Shown here one piece after another: positions 17,986 through 24,062 of a stretch of 64,000 nt of DNA (its first letter is position 1; each line of letters begins with the position of its first letter). This DNA is from Methanobacteriota archaeon (GTDB taxonomy: Archaea > Halobacteriota > Methanosarcinia > Methanosarcinales > Methanosarcinaceae), in NCBI GenBank assembly GCA_016841265.1, contig JAENZL010000005.1, positions 1 to 64,000 on the forward strand, written 5' to 3'. The translations under genes were made by a program, and so were the position numbers. Below the pieces are notes generated by a model. That model ran no database searches. It had not been told where the DNA came from and worked only from the letters and a program-made list of their open reading frames with translations.

Positions 17986-19818
17986 ATGGATATGAAAAAG
18001 AATAACGATATAATGGATTTGCTTTCAGAAATTTCGGAAATGACGGGAGAAGAGCCCGAAATACTCAACGCTCGCGCAGACGAGGCCTATGTCCGGCTCT
18101 CCGAAGCCGGGTTTGAAAGGGCAGCCTTAGCCCTTGCGAAACAGCAGTTCAGCCTCATCGGGCTATTCTGCGCGGAAGCCTTTGAGAAAGAGGACGGATT
18201 TACCCTCTTTTATGCCTTCAAACAGGCAGGGAGGGCACCTGTCCTCGTCCTGGTGCGGGAAGCCGGCAGGGAAGAAAAAGTGTCTTCGGTTGCGGAAAGC
18301 TTCCCTTCGGCCTCCTGGTTCGAACGGGAAGTCAGAGACGGCTTCGGGCTTGAGTTTACCGGGGCTTTTGACACAAGACGGCTCTTCCTGCACGAGTGCT
18401 ACCCCAAAGGTTTCCACCCCTTGCGAAAGGCCTTCAAAAACGGTCCTCTGCCCCTCCGGGAAACTGAAGCCGGAACAACTAAAGTAGGATCAAACGAAGC
18501 CAGAACAACTAAAGTAGGATCAAACGAAGCCGGAGCAGCTGAAGCCGGAGCAGCTGAAGCCGGAGCAGCTGAAGCCGGAACAACTAAAGTAGGATCAAAC
18601 GAAGTCGGGACAAATGAAGTCGGGAAGCCCGGAGAAGAATACCGGTTCAGGCAGCTGAAAGGAGAAGGCGTCTACCAGGTCCCGGTAGGGCCGGTACATG
18701 CCGGGATCATTGAGCCCGGACACTTCAGGTTCAGCGTTATAGGCGAGCCCATCTTCAGCCTGGAAATCCGGCTCTTTTACAAGCACAGGGGCATCGAAAA
18801 ACTGGCAGAGGGTAAAAGCCCTTCCGAATGCGTTGCTCTTGCCGAAGCCATAAGCGGGGACGAAAGCGCGGCAAATGCTGTGGGGTTCTGCACGGCCGTG
18901 GAAAGGGCCTGTGGGATTCCGGTGCCAGAAAGGGCAGAATGCCTGCGGGCCGTACTGCTGGAACTCGAAAGGGTCTACTCTCTCCTGGGCGACCTTGCGG
19001 GCATGGCTGTGGACGTTGGTTTTTCCCTGGTGGCAAGCCCCTTCTTAATTCTCAGGGAAGAAATGTTCAGGCAAAACGAGAAACTCACAGGTTCAAGGTT
19101 CCTGCGGGGGATGATGATGCCCGGAGGGCTGAAAAAAGACATCCCGTATTCGGCTTTGAAAGAGCTGGCTCCTTTCTTCGCAAAGTTTTCCCGGACTTTC
19201 GAATCGGCTTTCGAACGGGCAATGTCCTCATCCTCCCTGATCGACAGGTTCGCAACTACAGGCGTGGTAAAAAAAGGACTTGTCGTACCCCTCAACCTCA
19301 CAGGCCCTCTGGCAAAAGCCTCGGGCTGCCCTGCCGATACCAGGCTTAACAGGCCTTATGGGGCCTACGGGTACTTTGCTCCGGGACCTTCCGTAAGGAA
19401 AGGAGGGGATGTGCTCTCCCGTTATGAGGTAAAAGCTGACGAGATAAGGGAATCTCTGAAGCTCATCGACCGCCTCTTAGAAGAAATGCCTGAAGGCCCC
19501 GTGTTTGCAGGAAATACCCTCGCGGAAGGCGAAGAAGCCGGGCCCGGCAGTTTAAGCACTTCCGGTACTTCCGGCGATTCCGGTACTTCCAGCACTTCCG
19601 GAATTTCCGGTTATGCCCTGACCCTGGTAGAAGCCCCGAGAGGGCAGAACCTGCACTGGGTCTACCTGAAAAACGGGCTTGTCGACCGCTACAAGGTAAG
19701 GACCGCCTCCTTTTGTAACTGGCAGGCCATCGAACATGCGGTCCTCGGGAACATCATTCCTGACTTTCCCGTTATCAACAAGAGCCTGAACATGTCATAT
19801 GCAGGGACCGACCTTTGA
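17986..19818 (+). CDS. HyfG/HycE-like large subunit without NiFe ligands
   Basis: This is a fusion of a NuoC-like domain (residues ~1-150, with SASWFEREVRDGFGLEF and HPLRKAF) and a hydrogenase-large/NuoD-like domain (from ~residue 215). In active group 4 hydrogenases two Cys pairs bind NiFe, in the motifs RxCGxC and DPCxxC. Here the first reads AISGDES (Ser290, Glu293, and Asn297 for the usual His). The second reads NKSLNMS (Ser600, Met603). No Ni site is possible. Two low-complexity linkers are inserted: a repeat rich in TKVGSNEAG and AAEAG between the domains, and a Ser/Thr/Gly repeat at ~residues 525-542. The ATG at 17986 has GGAG nine bases upstream. The loss of the first Cys pair fits Ehr-type (energy-converting-hydrogenase-related) proteins. 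Its partner has also lost its Fe-S ligands. Confidence 0.9.
   Translation: MDMKKNNDIMDLLSEISEMTGEEPEILNARADEAYVRLSEAGFERAALALAKQQFSLIGLFCAEAFEKEDGFTLFYAFKQAGRAPVLVLVREAGREEKVSSVAESFPSASWFEREVRDGFGLEFTGAFDTRRLFLHECYPKGFHPLRKAFKNGPLPLRETEAGTTKVGSNEARTTKVGSNEAGAAEAGAAEAGAAEAGTTKVGSNEVGTNEVGKPGEEYRFRQLKGEGVYQVPVGPVHAGIIEPGHFRFSVIGEPIFSLEIRLFYKHRGIEKLAEGKSPSECVALAEAISGDESAANAVGFCTAVERACGIPVPERAECLRAVLLELERVYSLLGDLAGMAVDVGFSLVASPFLILREEMFRQNEKLTGSRFLRGMMMPGGLKKDIPYSALKELAPFFAKFSRTFESAFERAMSSSSLIDRFATTGVVKKGLVVPLNLTGPLAKASGCPADTRLNRPYGAYGYFAPGPSVRKGGDVLSRYEVKADEIRESLKLIDRLLEEMPEGPVFAGNTLAEGEEAGPGSLSTSGTSGDSGTSSTSGISGYALTLVEAPRGQNLHWVYLKNGLVDRYKVRTASFCNWQAIEHAVLGNIIPDFPVINKSLNMSYAGTDL
18466..18630 (+). 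repeat. In-frame minisatellite in the large-subunit gene
   Basis: Alternating units encoding TTKVGSNEAG and GAAEA, several copies nearly identical at DNA level. The repeat forms a flexible linker between the NuoC-like and NuoD-like domains. Confidence 0.85.
19549..19611 (+). repeat. Short in-frame Ser/Thr/Gly-coding repeat
   Basis: Repeats of about nine bases around TCCGGTACT and TTCCGG encode alternating S, G, T. They lie in a probable surface loop of the large subunit. Confidence 0.75.
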
Positions 19819-19904
19819 GCAAAAGTGCCTTTGAAAGCAGAGATGCCCGTGAACAAAGAGATTAACACGGAAAAAAAAATCAAGAAATGCAGTGAGGTCT
19901 GAGA

Positions 19905-20417
19905 ATGATAAAACCGCTTTCCCTTTTCCTCCGTCCGAAGGTGACGGAGACTTTTGAATTCCGGGATGAGGAACTCGAAACCCTGGGGTCCGAAATAAAA
20001 AAAGAAATGCCTAAAGTCTTCGGACGCAGCCTGGCAATCCGCGAATTGGACTCGGGCAGTGATAATTCCACGGAAATAGAGATCTCAAACCTGGGAACCC
20101 CGTACTACGACGTAGAAAGGTTCGGAATCTCCTTTGTAGCATCCCCACGGCACGCCGACGTCCTGCTGGTAACCGGGGCAGTCACCCTGAACATGGCCGA
20201 AGCCGTGAAAAAGACCTATGAAGCCATGCCTTCCCCTAAATTCGTTGTCGCAGTCGGAGACGATGCCTGTAACGGGGGGATCTATAAAGGTTCCTACGCA
20301 GTGCTGGGAGGAGTCGACAAGATCCTGCCCGTAGACATGAGAATTCCCGGAAACCCCCCTTCTCCAAAAGAGATTTTGAAAGGATTGCTTGCACTCCTCA
20401 AAAAGGCTTCCGAGTAA
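19905..20417 (+). CDS. HyfI/NuoB-like small subunit lacking all Fe-S ligands
   Basis: This 170-residue protein follows the NuoB/HyfI fold closely: YYDVERFGISF, ASPRHADVLLVTGAVT, MPSPKFVVAVGD, GVDKILPVDMRIPG. In the family four Cys hold the [4Fe-4S] cluster next to NiFe or quinone (GSCNGCEIE, GxCA, PGCPP). Here the aligned residues are Asp53 and Thr56 (GSDNSTEIE), Asp120 (VGDDACNGG) and Asn150 (PGNPPSP). All four are replaced while the surroundings are conserved. Cys122 is kept but is not a family ligand. The gene starts 86 bases after the large subunit and has GAGGT upstream. The pattern argues against random decay, because the frame is intact and the substitutions fall on ligands. It is the main reason to call the complex redox-silent. 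Confidence 0.9.
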   Translation: MIKPLSLFLRPKVTETFEFRDEELETLGSEIKKEMPKVFGRSLAIRELDSGSDNSTEIEISNLGTPYYDVERFGISFVASPRHADVLLVTGAVTLNMAEAVKKTYEAMPSPKFVVAVGDDACNGGIYKGSYAVLGGVDKILPVDMRIPGNPPSPKEILKGLLALLKKASE

Positions 20418-20615
20418 AATGATTCAGAAGATTTCCGGATAAAAAGACTCAGGATAAAGATGCGGAGCCATTTTCTGCCCCTGGCAAAGGGGGCTTCTCC
20501 TTTTACCTGCAGGGCCCTAATGCCCTTCCCTACATCGAACCTTCTGACCCAACGACATACTTCCAGTGTATTCAATTCCAAAAATCGGCTTTTCCATAAA
20601 TTGTACATTGATAAA

Positions 20616-20752
20616 TGAAAAGTGCATTCGAATAACTAAAAAGTACATTCCGATGACTGAAAAGTACATTCGAATAACTGAAAAGTATATTCCGATGACT
20701 GAGAAGTGTATTTGAATGACTGAAAAGTACATTCGAATGACTGAAAAGTATA
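20616..20752. repeat. Tandem array of 20-21-base units
   Basis: About six and a half copies of a unit close to TGAAAAGTACATTCGAATGA, alternating between AAT and GAT versions. It lies downstream of the hydrogenase-like operon. I see no coding role. Confidence 0.85.
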
Positions 20753-20834
20753 GCGGGCTGACCGGGGAGAAGAGTTCAAAAAAATGTGAGGATCAATTGC
20801 GGAAGCTCTCGGATGTGAAGTTACAAAATGGGAG

Positions 20835-21014
20835 ATGAAATATGAAAACGGCTGGAAACCGGATTTCGAGTATTTAAGCGGGGAAGAATTCTGCGTAGAT
20901 TTCGTGGAGAAGCAGGGAGTCGTGCTGCTTCCGGGGACTGACAATGATTTTGGAGAGCGAAACGTCCGGCTGGGGTTCGACAGGAAAAACATGGCAGAAG
21001 CGCTGGAAAAATAA
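20835..21014 (+). pseudogene. C-terminal fragment of a class I/II aminotransferase
   Basis: The 59 codons end in a pattern typical of the end of PLP aminotransferases: FCVDFVEKQGVVLLPGTD, then ERNVRLGFDRKNMAEALE. The catalytic Lys and the rest of the fold (about 330 residues) are absent, and the upstream sequence is a tandem repeat. This is a truncated remnant rather than a working gene. Confidence 0.7.
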
Positions 21015-21094
21015 GGAAAGTACATAAAGAAGGATTTATAGATAAGGACATATATTTATCGAGTGTCCCGGATCAGGGCATACGGGGGCTTTCC

Positions 21095-21265
21095 ATGTCA
21101 GGATATTCCCTTTCGATTCAGGAAATAGAAACCCTTAGCTACTACGATTTCAGGAGCTACCTTGAGGTGCCCTGCTTCCACGTAGAGAACCTGGTTTCCA
21201 CGGAAAAACTGACAGAACTCTGCCAGTTTGACAGGGATACTTCCGTGGTTATAATGCAAGTGTAA
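21095..21265 (+). pseudogene. N-terminal fragment of a SAM-dependent methyltransferase
   Basis: The 56-residue frame (MSGYSLSIQEIETLSYYDF ... STEKLTELCQFDRDTSVVIM) resembles the N terminus of class I SAM methyltransferases up to motif I. It stops where GCGTG would be expected. The SAM site and all later motifs are missing. Its position next to the aminotransferase fragment marks a small graveyard of decayed genes. Confidence 0.6.
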
Positions 21266-21558
21266 ATACTTTACATTCGGAACTATAATTGCTGACAAAA
21301 CCGGCTAAATTAAAAAAGGAAATAAAAGAAAAGAAAAAGGAACAGGAAATTGTCCGGGACTGTGAAAAAATAAATGTTTTTTGGAAAAGGATATAAGCAA
21401 TCAATTGGAAAACCTAGAGCAATAGTTCCTCAAGAAGTTACCGGTGGGGTTTTCAAGAAATGAAACCGGGACTTCAGATTAGGCAAAACGGGTTTTGGGA
21501 AAAATGAAGGGAAATTACCTCCGGCGTATTCATGAGGTTCCCGGGGAGGTAGACTTGC

Positions 21559-22341
21559 ATGAAAGTTTCACTTATTGATCTGGCATTTCTTTCAGAAAAA
21601 AGAACAAATGTTTTGCTCCTTCTGGAAGAGGGGCCAAAAACCAGCGACGAGATAAAAACAGCCCTGAACGTTAGCTCGACGTCGATTATGCCCCAGATAA
21701 AGAAATTAAAAGAAGGTCACATGATCACCCAGGAAAGCGACAGGTACCAGCTCTCGGAAATGGGAGAGATAGTTGTCGAAAAGATGGAACCCCTTTTAAA
21801 TACAGTGAGGGTTTTCGAAGAAAATTACGATTACTGGGTAAACCACGACCTGAGCGCAATTCCTGAGAACCTTCTAAACAGGATCGAAGAACTGGGAAAC
21901 TATTTCCTGCTCGAACCCGACCTTAACAGGCTCTTTGAAGTGCCTGAAGACTTTAAGATAAACCTCCTGGAATCCAGACGTGTCATGACATTTCTTTCTT
22001 ATTTCCACCCCCTCTATCTTAACCTGTATTCCGAACTGGCACGAAAAGGAGCTGAAATGTGCCTCATCCTGACCGAACCTGTCTTTGAAAGAATGAAAAA
22101 AGACTACACAGAAGACCTCCAGGAACTTCTGGATTTCAAAAACGCGAAAATTTACATTTGCGGTGAGAAAATAACCCTGAAAAACGTTGTAACAGACCGC
22201 TTCTGTTCACTGGTACTCTTTGACAGAAAGGGGAAATTCGACCACCAGCGCCTGATGAGCTTTGACGAAAGTGCGCTGGAATGGTGTGAAGAACTCTTCA
22301 ATCATTACAGAGATAGGTCTATACCCCTTGAAAAACTCTGA
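21559..22341 (+). CDS. Msr/FilR1-type transcriptional regulator
   Basis: This is a 260-residue member of the methanogen regulator family that contains the Msr proteins. It has an N-terminal ArsR-like winged helix (residues ~1-75: DLAFLSEKRTNVLLLLEEG and SSTSIMPQIKKLKEGHMI). A FilR1-type middle/C-terminal domain follows (DYWVNHDLSAIPENLLNRI, LLEPDLNRLFEVP, and the terminal ESALEWCEELFNHY). Msr proteins control methanol or methylsulfide methyltransferase genes in M. acetivorans. This one is not next to any methyltransferase gene; its nearest intact neighbour is a receiver protein. The ATG has GGGGAGGT upstream. Target unknown. Confidence 0.85.
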   Translation: MKVSLIDLAFLSEKRTNVLLLLEEGPKTSDEIKTALNVSSTSIMPQIKKLKEGHMITQESDRYQLSEMGEIVVEKMEPLLNTVRVFEENYDYWVNHDLSAIPENLLNRIEELGNYFLLEPDLNRLFEVPEDFKINLLESRRVMTFLSYFHPLYLNLYSELARKGAEMCLILTEPVFERMKKDYTEDLQELLDFKNAKIYICGEKITLKNVVTDRFCSLVLFDRKGKFDHQRLMSFDESALEWCEELFNHYRDRSIPLEKL

Positions 22342-22555
22342 AGATATATAAAAAATAGAAATCCCCTTGATTTCCGATTTGATACCAGTCAGAGCTCCGG
22401 ATTTGTTGTAACCGGAGTATACAGGTGTTTAATTTCGATTTGATATCAACCGGAGTTCACAGGTTTTTGATTCGAATGGATATTACAACATGTTTAACCC
22501 GGAAAAGGGACCATAAATACCTGGCATTTCACAAGAGATGCCAGGAATACTGTCC

Positions 22556-22921
22556 TCAATCATTGAGATATTTGTCAATCAGGGATCTAAACCTGTTTAT
22601 GTCAATGGGCTTTGAGATGTAATCAACGCATCCCTTTTCTATGAAGTGTTCCTCACTTCCTTTCATTGCATGAGCAGTTACCGCGATCACCGGGATGTCG
22701 GCAGTGGCAGGGTTCTGCTTTATCCTTTCAAGAACCTCGAGCCCGTCCATTTTCGGAAGCTGCATATCCAGGAGAATGATGTCGAATATTTCCTCATCGA
22801 GGCACTCAAGGGCCCTTATTCCGTCCTCCGCTCCGGTTACGCTGTGCCCGTAGAATTCCAGCAGATCAAGTATCAATTCCATATTCATTGGGTTGTCTTC
22901 AACAATCAGAATTTTTTTCAT
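22556..22921 (-). CDS. Stand-alone CheY-like response regulator
   Basis: This 121-residue receiver domain has no output domain. The acidic pocket (ILIVEDNP), the phospho-acceptor Asp (DIILLDMQLPKMDG), the Thr of the switch (IAVTAHAM) and Lys (YISKPID) are all present, so it should be phosphorylatable. The PMNMELI and AHAMKGSE segments resemble receivers linked to hybrid histidine kinases. No kinase gene is near. It is convergent with the Msr-like gene at 21559. Confidence 0.9.
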   Translation of the reverse strand: MKKILIVEDNPMNMELILDLLEFYGHSVTGAEDGIRALECLDEEIFDIILLDMQLPKMDGLEVLERIKQNPATADIPVIAVTAHAMKGSEEHFIEKGCVDYISKPIDINRFRSLIDKYLND

Positions 22922-22941
22922 CTTTATGCCTCTTAAGCATG

Positions 22942-23060
22942 GTAGGACTTACGCAGTTGAATTGAAAAACACGAGCGGAAAAGACATAACTGAACAAACC
23001 CGAATAATGTTGACGAGTCCACATGTGCCTGATATTACATTTCAAGTGCGTAAGTCCTAC
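22942..23060. mobile_element. 119-base MITE with 20-base terminal inverted repeats
   Basis: The ends are GTAGGACTTACGCAGTTGAA and the inverted copy ending TGCGTAAGTCCTAC; 19 of 20 positions match. Size and ends fit a non-autonomous miniature element mobilised by a DDE transposase. No transposase with these ends is in the window. I could not identify a clear target-site duplication. Confidence 0.8.
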
Positions 23061-23339
23061 ATAGTTAGTTGTTTTATAAATAAGAGCGTAGAACCCCTGG
23101 TACTGCGATTCCAAAATATCGCTATAAATATAGGACTCGAAATGAACCTGCATGTCAACGTAAAAAACCATAGATAGACACGGCTTTGGTTGATCTGTGT
23201 CAATCTGTGTTAATCCATAGTTTATTCACCAACTTTGGAATCGATCTACCAGGTCTTTAGCCTGGGGGATATAAGCGTAAACTTAACCCTGATTCCGTAT
23301 ATACATTTCTAAAGTTTCCCTGCTAACTCATAGTTCACA

Positions 23340-23735
23340 TTTTTGCATTTACCGCAATGTAAATACGCCGTTAAAGCATATGGTTGTATGATGTTAAAAG
23401 CCTATAAATTCAGGTTGTATCCTACAACTGAACAAAAAACAATGATAGCAAAACATATAGGTAGCTGTCGATTTGTTTTTAATTGGGCTTTAGAACTAAA
23501 AATTAAATCATATCAAGAAGAAGGAAAATCATTTTCCAGAACAGAACATGATAGGGACATAAACGCAGCTATAAACATTAAAAAGTTTGCTCTGCAAGAG
23601 CAAAATTTGATAGTAATCTAATCTTTCCTGCGGAACGTGGGGTTAAGCTTGTGGATTCGTCTGGGGTACCAGGGAAAATGAAGCAAGAAGTCCGTTAAAT
23701 CTTTAGATTTAGCGGGCAGTTCACCCTGTTAATTA
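23340..23735 (+). mobile_element. Deleted IS605/IS1341-like element including right end
   Basis: It spans the tnpB remnant plus flanks. The right end contains a palindrome near 23692-23716 (CCGTTAAATC / GATTTAGCGG) of the kind found at IS605-type ends and in the scaffold part of TnpB omega RNAs. The left boundary is an estimate from the start of the non-coding leader. The right end abuts the truncated receiver gene. Confidence 0.6.
23388..23621 (+). pseudogene. Internally deleted TnpB (IS200/IS605-IS1341 type)
   Basis: The frame joins a TnpB N terminus (MLKAYKFRLYPTTEQKTMI, then GSCRFVFNWALELK) directly to its C terminus (HDRDINAAINIKKFALQEQ), where DRDxNAAxNI is the last part of the RuvC-like nuclease site. 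About 300 residues between them are missing. The protein cannot be an active RNA-guided nuclease. What remains has both gene ends and the downstream element end, as in a deletion derivative that could be moved in trans. Confidence 0.85.
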
Positions 23736-23905
23736 ACTCTTTTCTTCCGAAAGTGCCTTTCTTCATTATAGAGAGCAAATGGTCCTGCATTTCATTGTTC
23801 AATTCTTCAATATTCTTTTCATCAAACTCCCCTGCCGTATAGACAATCAGGGGGACATCCCTGGTCTCCTGGGCACCCCTCATGATGGAAATTACGTCAA
23901 GATGG
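23695..23905 (-). pseudogene. C-terminal fragment of a receiver domain
   Basis: The recognisable part (VISIMRGAQETRDVPLIVYTAGEFDEKNIEEL then SIMKKGTFGRKELINRV, given here in pieces) matches the last third of receiver domains seen in Methanosarcina hybrid kinases. The phospho-acceptor region is missing. The last few codons come from the adjoining TnpB element end, so the element insertion probably cut this gene. The reading frame continues upstream to 24069, but that part has no receiver similarity. Confidence 0.55.
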
Positions 23906-24062
23906 GTACATGGCCGAATATTTTGTACAATGGAAGTTGAATACTTTATGCAGAGAAACTTTTTCACAAAAGAAAATTGAGAGCATTTATACAGAGGAAA
24001 TTGACCACCCATGTGAAAGAAAAGGTGGGAATGAGTAGAAAATAATTTAGAACTAGAGGAAC

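Noticed and set aside
12906-20417. Reading the operon as an active Ech/Hyf hydrogenase or formate hydrogenlyase
   Set aside because: The NiFe and Fe-S ligands are absent and no ferredoxin-type subunit is encoded.
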